Numbered from the stretch's first letter, positions 1-10,818 are shown. The stretch is 64,000 nucleotides of DNA from Desmonostoc muscorum FACHB-395 (GCF_014698035.1 NZ_JACJSF010000001.1:62001-126000); one strand, 5' to 3'. Notes: generated by a model from the sequence alone, not told the origin. Numbers and translations: made by a program.

Positions 1-447
1 ACACCCCAAGCTATTCAACCTTGGGCAAATGCCAGTACTTACGCTCAATTATACGAAGAAGCTAGCGATCGCCATTCTTCCATTAATCTTACCTTTTCCA
101 CGCCTACCGCCTTCCGTCAAGGACAGTATGATACTACTCTTCCTACAAGAGAATCTGTTTTTAATTCCCTACTTTCGCGCTGGAATAAATACAGTGGTAT
201 AGAATTACCTCAGATTACCATAGAGTCAATATTTCCTTCTTTTGTCAACATTCACACAGAAATATTAGCAGACTCTCGTAGTAAATTTATTGGCATTCTT
301 GGCGAAGTTAACTACAAGATTTTGGGGGCAATTGAACCCATACAAATTAAGCAACTTAATGCTTTAGCTGATTTTGCTTTGTATGCAGGAATTGGTCGCA
401 AAACAACTATGGGAATGGGAATGGCGCGGCGGCTGTATTCTCCCTAA
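1..447 (+). CDS. cas6: CRISPR-associated endoribonuclease Cas6, C-terminal part (5' truncated by window edge)
   Basis: The reading frame is open from base 1 to the TAA at 445-447, giving 148 residues of a C-terminus; the start lies off the left edge. It ends in a glycine-rich segment, GIGRKTTMGMGMARRL, typical of the last RAMP strand-loop of Cas6 proteins. Cas6 cuts the pre-crRNA at the base of the repeat hairpin, leaving an 8-nt 5' handle. cas4 starts 31 bases downstream on the same strand, followed by cas1, cas2 and an array whose repeat has a clear hairpin substrate. The order cas6-cas4-cas1-cas2 is the usual tail of subtype I-D loci in cyanobacteria, but I-B remains possible because the effector genes are not visible. 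The catalytic histidine, normally near the N-terminus, cannot be checked here. Confidence 0.85.
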   Translation, partial: TPQAIQPWANASTYAQLYEEASDRHSSINLTFSTPTAFRQGQYDTTLPTRESVFNSLLSRWNKYSGIELPQITIESIFPSFVNIHTEILADSRSKFIGILGEVNYKILGAIEPIQIKQLNALADFALYAGIGRKTTMGMGMARRLYSP

Positions 448-478
448 TTTCAACAATCATTTAAAAACCACCTAAGTT

Positions 479-1072
479 ATGAACCAAACCGAATATATTT
501 CTATTGCGGCATTGAATCAATATGCCTATTGTCCGCATCGTTGTTGGCGGATGTTTTGTGCCGGGGAATTTACGGATAATCAATACACAATTGAAGGCAC
601 AACCTTACACGATCGCGTCCACACCACAAGCGATGTACAACGAGGAGAAACTTGGCAAATTCGAGCAATTTGGCTGAAGTCTGAGCAATACAAACTCATC
701 GGAAAATCTGATTTAATTGAAGAACAATTAGGTCAACTTTATCCAGTGGAATACAAACGGGGACGCAAAGGCGAATGGGATAACGATGAGTTACAAGTTT
801 GTGCCCAAGCCTTATGTTTAGAAGAGATGACAGGACAACCTGTTACTACCGGATATATCTATTATGCCCACTCGCATCAACGGCAATTAGTAGAGATTAA
901 TGCAGAGTTAAGAGAAAGTGCGATCGCAACTATTGAATCTGTCACAAATCTCCTAGAAACAGGAGCAATGCCAAAACCAGTTTACAGCAAACGCTGCCAA
1001 GGATGCAGCCTTTATTCGCAATGTTTGCCCAAAGCAACCGATAAAGTCAAAAGTTATCAAGAAGTAAATTAA
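479..1072 (+). CDS. cas4: CRISPR-associated protein Cas4 (Fe-S PD-(D/E)XK exonuclease)
   Basis: The 197-residue product matches the usual Cas4 length. The N-terminus has YCPHRCW (C18, C22), the C-terminus has C173, C176 and C182, so C18 or C22 plus the last three can hold a [4Fe-4S] cluster. The nuclease core is visible as H44/H48, D78 in GKSDLI and E91-x-K93 in VEYKRG (RecB-type motif). Cas4 trims new spacers and checks the PAM together with Cas1 and Cas2. It sits 31 bases after cas6. The 211-base gap before cas1 is longer than usual for this operon and contains a fold-back element, so cas1 may now depend on read-through or on a promoter in that gap. All motif residues are intact. Confidence 0.92.
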   Translation: MNQTEYISIAALNQYAYCPHRCWRMFCAGEFTDNQYTIEGTTLHDRVHTTSDVQRGETWQIRAIWLKSEQYKLIGKSDLIEEQLGQLYPVEYKRGRKGEWDNDELQVCAQALCLEEMTGQPVTTGYIYYAHSHQRQLVEINAELRESAIATIESVTNLLETGAMPKPVYSKRCQGCSLYSQCLPKATDKVKSYQEVN

Positions 1073-1096
1073 ATCATCCAATTTATTACTAGCCCT

Positions 1097-1197
1097 GGCG
1101 ACTGGAAGTCGCGGCTACACAGACAAAACCCACCTCCGTGGGTTAGAAAACCCTTGATTATTAGTCCACGGAGGTGGACTTTGCTTGTGTAGTAGCG
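1097..1197 (+). mobile_element. Fold-back MITE (family A, copy 1) between cas4 and cas1
   Basis: The left end starts GGCGACTGGAAGTCGCGGCT, followed by two internal hairpins (CCCACCTCCGTGGG and GTCCACGGAGGTGGAC). The reverse complement of 55043-55160 carries the same sequence in the same order, so this is a second copy in opposite orientation. The right end here is incomplete: after TTGTGTAG it runs into a different repeat (GGCGTGCCGGAGGCATC) instead of the matching terminal repeat. No transposase is encoded, so this is a non-autonomous element. It lies inside the cas operon. Confidence 0.75.
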
Positions 1198-1283
1198 TTC
1201 GCCCTTGGCGTGCCGGAGGCATCATTCTATTCGCCTAATACTTTTCAAACTTTAGCACCAATTATTATTAGGAAGAATCAAAA

Positions 1284-2288
1284 ATGGGAACACTTTACGT
1301 AACACAAGCCGATGCTTTTATCGGCAAAGTTGACGAACGCCTCACTGTCAAAGCTGAACAAAAAACTATCATGGATATTCCTTTAATTAAACTAGAAGGA
1401 ATTGTAGTACTAGGACGGGCTACTATTTCTCCCGCCGTCGTCAGTGAACTTTTAGAACGTCATATCTGTTTAACATTTCTCACACAAAACGGACGATATT
1501 TAGGGCGTTTAGAACCAGAAGCTACTAAAAATATCTTTGTTCGTAAAGCCCAATGGCAAGCTGTGGGAGAATCAGAACCAGCAATACATTTAGTCAGAGG
1601 ATTTGTGCGGGGTAAATTGAAAAATTACCGCCATAGCTTACTTCGCACTCAGCGAGAACATCCTGATACTGAACTGAATAATAACATCACTCGATTGGAA
1701 AACGCGATCGCACCAATCGAAAAAACTAGCAGTATTGATTCCCTCAGAGGCTTAGAAGGTGCTGGTAGTGCAGCCTATTTCGGTTGTTTTCAACAGCTAA
1801 TCAAAACCCCAGAATTTCGCTTTGAAGCCAGAAAACGCCGCCCACCAACCGATCCGGTTAATGCCCTACTGAGTTTTGGGTATTCATTGCTACGTCATGA
1901 TGTGCAAAGCGCTTTAAATATTGTCGGTTTCGATCCTTATCTAGGATACTTACACGTCGAGCGTTATGGTAGACCTTCCCTAGCCTTAGACTTGATGGAA
2001 GAATTTCGTCCTTTAATAGTCGATGCTGTAGTGTTGTCGCTGATTAACAAGCGATCGCTAACCCTAACTGACTTTACCACCGAACCGCTCAGTGGTGCTG
2101 TGTCTTTAACCAAAGAAGGACTGCATACATTTCTTCGCGCCTACCAACAAAAGAAACTATCGAGTTTCAAACATCCAGTCATGGGAAACAAATGCACCTA
2201 TCAAGAATCTTTTGAAATTCAGGCAAGGTTATTAAGTAAATACCTAATGAACGAAATCGATAAATATCCCCCTTTAATTCTCAAGTAA
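1284..2288 (+). CDS. cas1: CRISPR-associated endonuclease Cas1
   Basis: Cas1 is the integrase that, with Cas2, inserts new spacers at the leader end of the array. The 334-residue protein has the three metal ligands of the family: E158 in GLEG, H224 in YLHVERYGRPSLALD and E239 in LMEEFRP. The N-terminal beta domain (about 1-90) and helical C-terminal domain are both full length. The start is ATG at 1284, preceded by a GGAAG ribosome-binding sequence. cas2 follows after 67 bases. Nothing in the frame suggests damage, so adaptation should work if the effector and the array are transcribed. Confidence 0.95.
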   Translation: MGTLYVTQADAFIGKVDERLTVKAEQKTIMDIPLIKLEGIVVLGRATISPAVVSELLERHICLTFLTQNGRYLGRLEPEATKNIFVRKAQWQAVGESEPAIHLVRGFVRGKLKNYRHSLLRTQREHPDTELNNNITRLENAIAPIEKTSSIDSLRGLEGAGSAAYFGCFQQLIKTPEFRFEARKRRPPTDPVNALLSFGYSLLRHDVQSALNIVGFDPYLGYLHVERYGRPSLALDLMEEFRPLIVDAVVLSLINKRSLTLTDFTTEPLSGAVSLTKEGLHTFLRAYQQKKLSSFKHPVMGNKCTYQESFEIQARLLSKYLMNEIDKYPPLILK

Positions 2289-2295
2289 TTATTCA

Positions 2296-2354
2296 TTCTC
2301 CCCCATCTCCCCCATCTTCCTCATCTCCCTCATCTCCCCACTTCCCACTCCCTT
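2296..2354 (+). repeat. C/T-only low-complexity tract between cas1 and cas2
   Basis: The spacer between cas1 and cas2 is almost pure pyrimidine with short repeating units of the CCCCATCTC type. This matches the STRR-like tandem repeats scattered between genes of heterocystous cyanobacteria. It leaves cas2 without a recognisable ribosome-binding site, so cas2 is probably translated from weak or leaderless-like context. Confidence 0.6.
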
Positions 2355-2355
2355 C

Positions 2356-2643
2356 ATGTATATTGTTGTCAGCTACGACATTCCAGAAGATAAGCGTCGG
2401 ACAAAAATCCATTCGATTCTCAAGTCTTATGGACAATGGATGCAACTGAGTGTGTTTGAGTGCGATATCACTCCTACTCAGTATGCTAAACTGCGATCGC
2501 GTTTATCTAAATTGATTAAACCCGATACCGATAGCGTTCGTTTTTATTTTCTCTGTGGCTGCTGTCAGCGAAAAGTCGAACGTATTGGCGGAGAACAGCC
2601 ACGAGACGAAACAATTTTCTTTGCTGAGTCCCCTTCTGGCTAG
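2356..2643 (+). CDS. cas2: CRISPR-associated endonuclease Cas2
   Basis: The 95-residue protein starts MYIVVSYDIPEDKRR, the Cas2 ferredoxin-fold strand with the conserved aspartate (D8), and continues with the arginine-rich loop and a final strand around RFYFLCG. Cas2 dimers bridge two Cas1 dimers during spacer integration. Length is standard. The gene is the last of the cas operon; its stop is 268 bases before the first CRISPR repeat. The upstream 60 bases are a pyrimidine tract with no purine-rich ribosome-binding site. Confidence 0.93.
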   Translation: MYIVVSYDIPEDKRRTKIHSILKSYGQWMQLSVFECDITPTQYAKLRSRLSKLIKPDTDSVRFYFLCGCCQRKVERIGGEQPRDETIFFAESPSG

Positions 2644-2911
2644 GTTTCTGTATTTCAAATGCGCGGAAGGGTAGGTGTACAAATTCCACAGCCCCAAAAA
2701 AGTGCTTCTATCCCAACTCCAGTAAGGCTTTCAACCCATTAGTCGCTTAATCCTTATCCGCGCAATCTCTGAAATGCGTATCAAAATACGATTTCAGCCT
2801 TTAAATTTTCTTGGCGCTCTTTCCAAACGAATTCTCTAATGCTATGATTGCCCTTGAATCGCGCAACCGTACCTTGAAAACTAAATACAGCTTGGCTTTC
2901 AGCCTCCCACT
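2644..2911 (+). promoter_or_regulatory. Probable CRISPR leader
   Basis: This AT-rich, non-coding stretch lies between cas2 and the first repeat. The array's degenerate repeat is at the far (right) end, which places the leader here and transcription rightward. The region should hold the array promoter and the integration signal, but I cannot name a specific promoter box. Confidence 0.6.
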
Positions 2912-3958
2912 ATTGCAATTAATCAAAATCCCTATCAGGGATTGAAACTTAAACTATCTTCTCCACCCTGACAATTTAATGAATTGCAATTAATCAAAAT
3001 CCCTATCAGGGATTGAAACTACCGCCCCTACGGGGCAGGTAGCCCCCTCCCCATTGCAATTAATCAAAATCCCTATCAGGGATTGAAACCGCCAATACTG
3101 CAATGATTCCCGATGTAAAATCACGTGGATTGCAATTAATCAAAATCCCTATCAGGGATTGAAACTAGTAAAGTGGACAAATCAATACAGGATTTTATAT
3201 TGCAATTAATCAAAATCCCTATCAGGGATTGAAACGTGGCTTGTGGGAATGCTGCTAATCTTTCACCAATCACAGATTGCAATTAATCAAAATCCCTATC
3301 AGGGATTGAAACTTAGAATGGATGATTTATTCCTTTGATTTCTTCCTCATTGCAATTAATCAAAATCCCTATCAGGGATTGAAACGCTTACCGTTTGCCC
3401 TCTTGCATGGAAAGTTATTGCAATTAATCAAAATCCCTATCAGGGATTGAAACTTATAAGGCTTCCTGACCCGTATATCATGGGTACTTGAGATTGCAAT
3501 TAATCAAAATCCCTATCAGGGATTGAAACGGGGAAATCATTGCGTGAACACTGAAGGGGCGATATTGCAATTAATCAAAATCCCTATCAGGGATTGAAAC
3601 CCAATACTTTATTAAATAGGATTGTTATATGTCTATTGCAATTAATCAAAATCCCTATCAGGGATTGAAACTTTTCATTAGAAATCGCGTAACTATCAAT
3701 AGCTGATTGCAATTAATCAAAATCCCTATCAGGGATTGAAACAAAATTGGCGACAAGTTGGCGGCGATGCAGTGGAATTGCAATTAATCAAAATCCCTAT
3801 CAGGGATTGAAACCCTTAATCCCACTCATCATACACACCCAAAATCATTGCAATTAATCAAAATCCCTATCAGGGATTGAAACGCCTTAAATGGTATCAG
3901 TTTGTAGATTTTAATCGTGATATTGCAATTCATCAAAATCCCCTATTAGGGTTGAAAT
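2912..3958 (+). CRISPR. CRISPR array, 15 repeats of 37 nt and 14 spacers
   Basis: Repeats start at 2912, 2983, 3053, 3129, 3199, 3276, 3349, 3417, 3493, 3564, 3635, 3706, 3777, 3847 and 3922. The first fourteen are identical; the last (3922-3958) has several changes, marking the leader-distal end. Each repeat begins ATTGCAATT and ends GGGATTGAAAC. AATCCCTATCAGGGATT inside it forms a 7-bp hairpin with a 3-nt loop, a Cas6 substrate giving an ATTGAAAC-type 5' handle. Spacers are 31-40 nt. The spacer at 3020-3052 is unusual in containing a short palindrome (CCCCTACGGGG). The adjacent cas4-cas1-cas2 and partial cas6 fit subtype I-D. Confidence 0.98.
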
Positions 3959-3993
3959 AGTTGCTCCCTGCCCCCTGCCTCCTTTAATTTAGC

Positions 3994-6900
3994 TTAACGG
4001 TATAGCCAAACACGCAAGAGTGAAAGCAGTTGTTCAGTATCTACGGGTTTGGTGATGTAGTCTGATGCACCCGCTTCAATACACTTCTCGCGATCGCCTT
4101 GCATGGCTTTAGCTGTCAGTGCAATAATCGGCAAAGATTTAAATTGCTCGTTTTGGCGGATTAAGCTTGTTGTTTCGTAACCGTCCATTTCTGGCATCAT
4201 TACATCCATCAAAACGACATCAATATCGGGTGTATTTTCTAACACGTTAATCCCCTCTCTGCCGTTTTCAGCGTATAACACTTGTATTTGATAACGCTCC
4301 AGCATACTTGTCAGCGCAAAAATATTCCGCACATCGTCGTCTACAATTAGCGCTTTTTTGCCAGCGAGTAAGTAATCTATGGAATGCAATTGTTCAAGTA
4401 TTTGTCGTTTGGGTGCTGGTAAATTTGCTTGGACTCGGTGTAAAAATAATGCTGTTTCATCGAGGAGACGTTCGGGCGATCGCACATCTTTAATGATAAT
4501 TGTTTCGGCAATCCGTCTCAGTTCGGTTTCTTGAGCTTTGCTAATGTCTCTACCTGTGTAGACAATGATGGGCAATGTTTTGCCGTGAGGTAGAAGCTTT
4601 ATCTGATCGATCAATTCAAACCCGGTCATGTCGGGTAGCCCTAAATCGAGGACGAGGCAATCAAAATGCTGGCTGCGGATGGCTTCTAACGCTTCTGCAC
4701 CTGTGGCAACAGCAGTAGTATAAACATCGTTGTTGCCAATTAACTCGACAATGCTATGCCGTTGAGTGTCATCGTCTTCGACTACCAGTAAATTTTTTAC
4801 CTGGCGCTCAACAAAACCTTTAATTTTGACCAATGCCTCGGATATTATCTCGCTGCTTAAGGGCTTTTGCAGATATGCGATCGCACCTAGTTGCAAACTG
4901 CGCTGTTGCCCTTCTTCAACGGTCATAATGTGTACGGGAATGTGGCGGGTATTTGGGTCATGTTTGAGGCGATCCAATACCGTCCAACCATCCATTTCTG
5001 GCATTCGGATATCTAGTAAAACGGCTGAAGGATGGAATTGCTGGGCTAATGCTAAACCTGTACTGCCATTTTGGGCTGTTATCACCTTAAATCCATGCTG
5101 TTGCGCCATATCTATGAGGATACGGGCAAAATTCACGTCGTCCTCGACAATTAACAAAACGCGATCGCCCATGCCAATAGTAGCGCGATCGTCATTAATC
5201 AGTGATGTTAGCGGATAGCTAAGGTTTAGCCCGTGCTGAGTGCTGAGTGCTGAGTGGGGAGTGGGGAGTAGGGAGTAGGGAGTAAGGGGTTGTGTTGATG
5301 TAGGTTCAGGATTCAATTGGGGGAAAAAGAATGTAAAGGTGCTACCTTGACCGGGTTGACTTGTTAGTTTAATTTCGCCGCCAAAGAGACGGGCGATTTC
5401 GCGGCTAATTGATAAGCCTAATCCAGTACCGCCGTATCTGCGGCTGGTAGAGCCATCGGCTTGCTGAAATGCTTCGAAAATAACTTTTTGCTTGTCGGGA
5501 GCGATGCCAATCCCTGTATCGCTAACTGAGAAGGCGATAACATTTTGAGCGCGATTTAAAGTTACTTGGTCGTTGCTCCATCCCTGTTTCGCCACCGCAA
5601 TCTGCAACCGGACTTCCCCTTGCTCTGTAAATTTAAAAGCGTTGGAGAGGAGATTTTTTAACACTTGTTGTAAGCGTTTGACATCTGTATAGATGGTTGT
5701 GGGTAATTCGGGAGTAAATTCAATTGTGAATGCAAGTCCTTTGCTCTGAGCGATTTGCCGGAAGGTGCGCTCAATTTGTTCGCCCAACTCTACCAAGGGC
5801 ATTTGGGTCATGTCAATTGACATGGTTCCCGATTCAATTTTAGCGAGATCCAGAATGTCATTGATTAATGCCAACAAGTCTGTACCGGCTGAGTAAATTG
5901 TCTGGCTGTATTCAACTTGCTTGCTGGTGAGGTTGTGATCTATGTTATCTGCTAACAACTTCGCCAAAATTAACAAGCTATTTAGCGGTGTCCGCAGTTC
6001 GTGAGACATATTGGCGAGAAATTCTGATTTGTATTTTGAAGAAAGGGCGAGTTGTTCAGCCTTGTCTTCTAAAGACATTCTTGCTTGTTCGATTTCTCGA
6101 TTTTTGCGCTCGACTTCTTTCTTCTGCATAGCTAACAACTCTGCCTTTTCTTCTAACTCAGCGTTGGTTTGTTGCAGTTCCTCTTGCTGTCCTTTGAGTA
6201 AATCTTCTGAAGTTTTGAGCGATTGGGCTTGTTGTTCTAAGCGCTTGTTGGTTTCTCGGAGTTCATTTTGCTGGGTTTGGAGTTCTTCAGCCAAAGATTG
6301 TGATTGCTTGAGTAATTCTTCTGTTCGCATGGATGCTGCGATCGTGTTGAGGACGATCGCAATACTTTCGGTAAGTTGGTCGAAGAATGTCAGATGAATT
6401 TCGCTAAAGCGGCGGAAGGATGCTAATTCTATGACTGCTGTCACCTGTCCTTCAAAGAGTACAGGTAATACCACAGCATTAAGTGGAGACGCTTCTCCTA
6501 AACCAGAGGCAATTCTGACATAATCACTTGGTACATCTGTCAACAGAATTCGCTCTTTTTCTAAAGCGCATTGTCCCACTAAGCCTTCACCCAAGTGGAA
6601 GCGGTTAGCCAAATGTCTGCGTTCGCGGTAAGCGTAGCTACTAATTAGTTTCAAAAACGGTGTATTTTCCCCAGACTCCATCAGGAAGAATACGCCGTGT
6701 TGCGCTCCTACCAAGGGTGCTAGTTCTGAGAGAATTAGTTTAGATACGGTTTCTAAGTCTCGCTGCCCTTGCAGCATTCGGGTAAACTTGGCTAGGTTAG
6801 TTTTCAACCAATCTTGTTCAGTATTTTTCTGCGTTGTCTCCCGCAGGTTGGCAATCATCTGGTTGATGTTGTCTTTGAGTATCGCAACTTCCCCTAGTGC

Positions 6901-9900
6901 TTCGACGGCAATTGAACGAGTTAAATCACCTTTAGTTACAGCTGTAGCAACTTCTGCGATCGCTCGCAACTGAGTTGTCAGTGTAGCAGCAAGTTCGTTC
7001 ACATTATCCGTCAAATCTTTCCAAGTCCCAGCCGCCCCTGGTACTCTCGCTTGTCCGCCTAACTTCCCTTCAATTCCTACTTCCCGCGCTACTGTAGTTA
7101 CCTGATTGGCAAATGTCGCTAGAGTATCAATCATCTCGTTGATTGTCTCTGCCAAGGTTTCAATTTCTCCCTTAGCATCTAACATCAGTTTCCGTTTCAA
7201 GTCTCCGTTAGCAACTGCCGTTACAACTCTGGCAATACCGCGCACTTGTGCCGTCAAGTTCCCCGCCATCGAGTTTACGTTATCTGTTAAATCTTTCCAA
7301 GTACCCGCGACACCTTGGACTTGCGCTTGTCCGCCTAACTTCCCTTCAGTTCCCACCTCACGGGCTACTCGCGTCACTTCACTTGCAAAGGAACTGAGTT
7401 GATCCACCATTGTGTTGGTGGTGTTCTTCAAGTCTAAAATTTCGCCTTTGGCATCGACGGTAATTTTCTTAGATAAGTCGCCATTCGCTACCGCTTTCGT
7501 AACTTCCGCGATGTTGCGAACTTGTCCGGTGAGGTTCCCCGCCATCGAGTTAACGTTATCAGTTAAATCTTTCCAAGTCCCAGCAACTCCTCTGACGTAA
7601 GCCTGTACGCCCAATTTACCTTCCGTTCCCACCTCACGGGCAACCCTGGTAACTTCTGATGCAAAGGAATTTAGCTGATCCACCATTGTGTTGATGGTGT
7701 TTTTAAGTTCCTGAATTTCACCTTTCACATCGACGGTAATTTTCTTGGATAAGTCGCCGTTTGCGACGGCTGTCGTAACTTCAGCAATGTTCCGCACTTG
7801 TGCCGTCAAACTTCCCGCCATGAAGTTTACGCTGTCGGTTAAATCCTTCCAAGTGCCGGCTACACCTTTAACTTCTGCTTGTACGCCCAGCTTCCCTTCA
7901 GTTCCCACCTCACGGGCAACCCGCGTCACTTCACTTGCAAAGGAATTGAGTTGATCCACCATCGTGTTGACGGTATTTTTCAACTCTAAAATTTCACCTT
8001 TAACATCAACGGAGATTTTCTTAGATAAGTCGCCATTAGCTACAGCTGTGGTAACGGCGGCAATATTTCGCACCTGTGCCGTTAAACTTCCCGCCATGAA
8101 GTTTACGCTGTCGGTTAAATCTTTCCAAGTGCCAGCCACGCCGCGCACATCTGCTTGCACGCCTAGTTTACCCTCGCTTCCCACCTCACGGGCAACCCGC
8201 GTCACTTCACTTGCAAAGGAGTTTAGTTGATCCACCATTATATTGATGGTATTTTTAAGTTCCAGAATTTCACCTTTGACAGCAACAGTAATTTTCTTAG
8301 ATAAATCACCATTTGCGATCGCAGTTGTCACTTCGGCAATGTTCCGCACCTGTGCCGTCAAGCTTCCCGCCATGAAGTTCACGCTATCGGTTAAATCTTT
8401 CCAAGTGCCGGCAACGTCTTTCACTTCCGCTTGTACACCCAATTTACCTTCAGTTCCCACCTCACGCGCAACTCGCGTCACTTCACTTGCAAAGGAACTT
8501 AGTTGATCCACCATTGTATTAATGGTATTTTTCAACTCCAGAATTTCACCTTTGACATCGACGGTGATTTTCTTGGATAAGTCGCCTGTTGCAACCGCCG
8601 TAGTCACTTCGGCAATATTTCGCACCTGCGCCGTCAAACTTCCCGCCATGAAGTTTACGCTGTCGGTTAAATCCTTCCAAGTTCCAGCCACGCCGCGCAC
8701 TTCTGCTTGCACGCCAAGTTTACCTTCACTTCCTACCTCACGGGCAACTCTGGTAACTTCACTTGCAAAGGAATTGAGTTGATCCACCATTGTATTAATG
8801 GTGTTTTTCAACTCCAGAATTTCACCTTTGACATCGACGGTAATTTTCTTGGATAAGTCACCTGTTGCAACCGCCGTAGTTACTTCGGCAATATTCCGCA
8901 CCTGTGCCGTTAAACTTCCCGCCATGAAGTTCACGCTGTCAGTTAAATCTTTCCAAGTACCAGCCACGCCGCGCACATCGGCTTGCACACCCAGTTTACC
9001 TTCACTGCCCACTTCGCGGGCAACCCTTGTTACTTCTGATGCAAAGGAACTAAGTTGATCCACCATTATATTGATGGTATTTTTCAACTCCAGAATTTCA
9101 CCTCTAACATCGACGGTGATTTTTTTAGATAGATCGCCATTTGCGATCGCAGTTGCAACTTCGGCAATATTTCGCACCTGTCCGGTGAGATTACCCGCCA
9201 TTAAGTTAACGTTATCAGTTAAATCTTTCCAAGTCCCCGCAACTCCCCGGACTTCTGCTTGTACACCCAATTTACCTTCAGTTCCCACCTCACGGGCAAC
9301 TCTTGTTACTTCTGATGCAAAGGAATTAAGCTGATCCACCATTGTGTTGATGGTATTTTTCAACTCCAGAATTTCGCCTTTCACATCAACAGTGATTTTC
9401 TTGGAGAGGTCGCCGTTTGCAACAGCCGTTGTTACTTCCGCAATATTCCGCACTTGTGCCGTCAAGCTTCCCGCCATGAAATTCACACTATCGGTAAGGT
9501 CTTTCCAAGTACCCGCTACCCCTCGGACTTCTGCTTGACCGCCCAATTTTCCTTCTGCACCCACCTCACGGGCAACTCTTGTTACTTCCGATGCAAAGGA
9601 ATTCAGTTGATCCACCATGATGTTGACGGTGTTTTTCAACTCTAAAATTTCGCCTTTGACATCAACAGTAATTTTCTTGGATAAGTCGCCATTCGCTACC
9701 GCCGTTGTTACTTCTGCAATGTTACGGACTTGGGCTGTTAAATTCCCTGCCATCAAGTTAACGTTGTCAGTTAGATCCTTCCAAGTCCCTGCGACTCCTT
9801 TAACCTCGGCTTGTACGCCCAACTTCCCTTCAGTACCCACCTCACGCGCAACTCGCGTCACTTCCGATGCAAAAGAATTAAGTTGATCCACCATCGTGTT

Positions 9901-10614
9901 GACGGTGTTTTTCAACTCCAGAATTTCGCCTTTGACATTTACGGTGATTTTTTTCGATAAGTCACCATTTGCGATCGCAGTGGCAACTTCGGCAATGTTG
10001 CGAACTTGTCCGGTGAGATTACCAGCCATCAAGTTAACGTTATCAGTCAAATCTTTCCAAGTGCCAGCCACACCTTGCACTTCGGCTTGAACGCCCAATT
10101 TACCTTCAGTTCCCACTTCCCGGGCCACCCGCGTTACTTCCGAAGCAAAAGAACCGAGACGATCTACCATCGTGTTGACGATATTCGCAGTTTGGAGAAA
10201 CTCACCTTGGAGAGGTCTGCCATCAATTTCTGTGGCGATCGTTTGGGATAAATCACCATTAGCAACCGACCGAATTACCCGCGTAGTTTCAGCTGTTGGT
10301 TGAACTAAATCTGTAATTAGAGTATTGACAGAAGTAACGCAATTTGACCAAGAACCACGAACATCTCCCAGAGAAGCACGTTCAGCGATTTTGCCTTCTT
10401 TGCCGACAACATTACCAATCCGTTGTAGCTCCGCCGCCATCCGCTCATTTTGATCAATAATATCATTGAGCGTATCAGCTATTTTCCCTGCCACACCAGT
10501 ATGATCTATAGGCATCCTAGCCGAAAAGTCACCTTGCTTAACAGCATTCAGCGTTCTTAGTAGCTGATTTAAATCTAGATTATCGCTGTCTCTAGTTAAC
10601 TGTTCGGTTGCCAT
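3994..10614 (-). CDS. Poly-HAMP hybrid sensor histidine kinase (HAMP x about 26, GAF, HisKA, HATPase, three receivers)
   Basis: This 2206-residue soluble kinase has no membrane segment. Residues 1-153 hold degenerate HAMP units. Residues 154-1257 are twelve 92-residue repeats (each about two HAMP domains) with [14 protein letters not shown] and [11 protein letters not shown] motifs. A GAF domain follows (about 1290-1440), a Q/E-rich coiled coil, HisKA with the phospho-accepting histidine in [10 protein letters not shown], and an HATPase with [10 protein letters not shown]. Three receivers end the protein: [25 protein letters not shown] and [13 protein letters not shown] carry the aspartates. 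The plan resembles fungal group III (Nik1-type) osmosensing kinases, where HAMP arrays sense osmotic stress; the signal here is unknown. The linker before receiver 1 is encoded by an STRR-like repeat. No partner regulator is adjacent. Confidence 0.95.
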   Translation of the reverse strand: MATEQLTRDSDNLDLNQLLRTLNAVKQGDFSARMPIDHTGVAGKIADTLNDIIDQNERMAAELQRIGNVVGKEGKIAERASLGDVRGSWSNCVTSVNTLITDLVQPTAETTRVIRSVANGDLSQTIATEIDGRPLQGEFLQTANIVNTMVDRLGSFASEVTRVAREVGTEGKLGVQAEVQGVAGTWKDLTDNVNLMAGNLTGQVRNIAEVATAIANGDLSKKITVNVKGEILELKNTVNTMVDQLNSFASEVTRVAREVGTEGKLGVQAEVKGVAGTWKDLTDNVNLMAGNLTAQVRNIAEVTTAVANGDLSKKITVDVKGEILELKNTVNIMVDQLNSFASEVTRVAREVGAEGKLGGQAEVRGVAGTWKDLTDSVNFMAGSLTAQVRNIAEVTTAVANGDLSKKITVDVKGEILELKNTINTMVDQLNSFASEVTRVAREVGTEGKLGVQAEVRGVAGTWKDLTDNVNLMAGNLTGQVRNIAEVATAIANGDLSKKITVDVRGEILELKNTINIMVDQLSSFASEVTRVAREVGSEGKLGVQADVRGVAGTWKDLTDSVNFMAGSLTAQVRNIAEVTTAVATGDLSKKITVDVKGEILELKNTINTMVDQLNSFASEVTRVAREVGSEGKLGVQAEVRGVAGTWKDLTDSVNFMAGSLTAQVRNIAEVTTAVATGDLSKKITVDVKGEILELKNTINTMVDQLSSFASEVTRVAREVGTEGKLGVQAEVKDVAGTWKDLTDSVNFMAGSLTAQVRNIAEVTTAIANGDLSKKITVAVKGEILELKNTINIMVDQLNSFASEVTRVAREVGSEGKLGVQADVRGVAGTWKDLTDSVNFMAGSLTAQVRNIAAVTTAVANGDLSKKISVDVKGEILELKNTVNTMVDQLNSFASEVTRVAREVGTEGKLGVQAEVKGVAGTWKDLTDSVNFMAGSLTAQVRNIAEVTTAVANGDLSKKITVDVKGEIQELKNTINTMVDQLNSFASEVTRVAREVGTEGKLGVQAYVRGVAGTWKDLTDNVNSMAGNLTGQVRNIAEVTKAVANGDLSKKITVDAKGEILDLKNTTNTMVDQLSSFASEVTRVAREVGTEGKLGGQAQVQGVAGTWKDLTDNVNSMAGNLTAQVRGIARVVTAVANGDLKRKLMLDAKGEIETLAETINEMIDTLATFANQVTTVAREVGIEGKLGGQARVPGAAGTWKDLTDNVNELAATLTTQLRAIAEVATAVTKGDLTRSIAVEALGEVAILKDNINQMIANLRETTQKNTEQDWLKTNLAKFTRMLQGQRDLETVSKLILSELAPLVGAQHGVFFLMESGENTPFLKLISSYAYRERRHLANRFHLGEGLVGQCALEKERILLTDVPSDYVRIASGLGEASPLNAVVLPVLFEGQVTAVIELASFRRFSEIHLTFFDQLTESIAIVLNTIAASMRTEELLKQSQSLAEELQTQQNELRETNKRLEQQAQSLKTSEDLLKGQQEELQQTNAELEEKAELLAMQKKEVERKNREIEQARMSLEDKAEQLALSSKYKSEFLANMSHELRTPLNSLLILAKLLADNIDHNLTSKQVEYSQTIYSAGTDLLALINDILDLAKIESGTMSIDMTQMPLVELGEQIERTFRQIAQSKGLAFTIEFTPELPTTIYTDVKRLQQVLKNLLSNAFKFTEQGEVRLQIAVAKQGWSNDQVTLNRAQNVIAFSVSDTGIGIAPDKQKVIFEAFQQADGSTSRRYGGTGLGLSISREIARLFGGEIKLTSQPGQGSTFTFFFPQLNPEPTSTQPLTPYSLLPTPHSALSTQHGLNLSYPLTSLINDDRATIGMGDRVLLIVEDDVNFARILIDMAQQHGFKVITAQNGSTGLALAQQFHPSAVLLDIRMPEMDGWTVLDRLKHDPNTRHIPVHIMTVEEGQQRSLQLGAIAYLQKPLSSEIISEALVKIKGFVERQVKNLLVVEDDDTQRHSIVELIGNNDVYTTAVATGAEALEAIRSQHFDCLVLDLGLPDMTGFELIDQIKLLPHGKTLPIIVYTGRDISKAQETELRRIAETIIIKDVRSPERLLDETALFLHRVQANLPAPKRQILEQLHSIDYLLAGKKALIVDDDVRNIFALTSMLERYQIQVLYAENGREGINVLENTPDIDVVLMDVMMPEMDGYETTSLIRQNEQFKSLPIIALTAKAMQGDREKCIEAGASDYITKPVDTEQLLSLLRVWLYR
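5233..5290 (-). repeat. STRR-like heptamer repeat read in frame within the hybrid kinase
   Basis: On the plus strand the units are GTGCTGA repeated, then GTGGGGA and GTAGGGA repeated, each 7 bp. This is the class of short tandem heptamers common between genes of heterocystous cyanobacteria. Here it is translated (minus strand) as the Pro/Ser/Thr/Leu-rich linker between the HATPase and the first receiver, where variable length is easily tolerated. Confidence 0.75.
6844..10155 (-). repeat. Twelve tandem 276-bp repeats encoding the HAMP array
   Basis: Each unit encodes 92 residues from SFASEV to MVDQL. Units 3 to 9 differ at only a few residues; units 10 to 12 diverge progressively and unit 12 is the most distinct. 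This pattern indicates recent internal duplication or gene conversion in the centre and older units at the kinase-proximal end. The copy number is likely to vary between strains, and short-read assemblies are prone to collapse here. Confidence 0.9.
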
Positions 10615-10662
10615 AGCCTGATCTTTAAAAAATTTAGTAGGTTTTTGTGTTTAAAAAAGGTT

Positions 10663-10818
10663 TTATCCAACCAGAAAGTTGATTTTAACTCTCATCAGTG
10701 TTTTTAAGTTTTCTGGTACTCGCCATAGCAACAAATCTTTGGTAATTTGATTAGCTTGGAGTATGTAGTTATTTAACTGTCGAATGTCCCTGGTAGTTAC
10801 TGATACTGAGGCTTGCAC
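10663..10818 (-). other. Possible small ORF or gene remnant upstream of the poly-HAMP kinase
   Basis: A frame of 51 codons runs from a GTG at 10818 to a TAA at 10663-10665. Its product looks protein-like (central segment QLNNYILQANQITKDLLLWR) rather than random, and ends 48 bases before the kinase start on the same strand. The open frame continues upstream of the GTG for a few codons, with no ribosome-binding site. I do not recognise it. It could be a small gene co-transcribed with the kinase or the tail of a lost gene. The rest of 10615-10976 shows nothing else. Confidence 0.25.

Noticed and set aside
2503-2697. 64-codon minus-strand frame opposite cas2
   Set aside because: Antisense shadow of cas2 running into the leader.
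4766-10251. Series of plus-strand open frames of 60-150 codons opposite the poly-HAMP kinase
   Set aside because: They repeat every 276 bp in step with the HAMP units and are antisense shadows of that gene.
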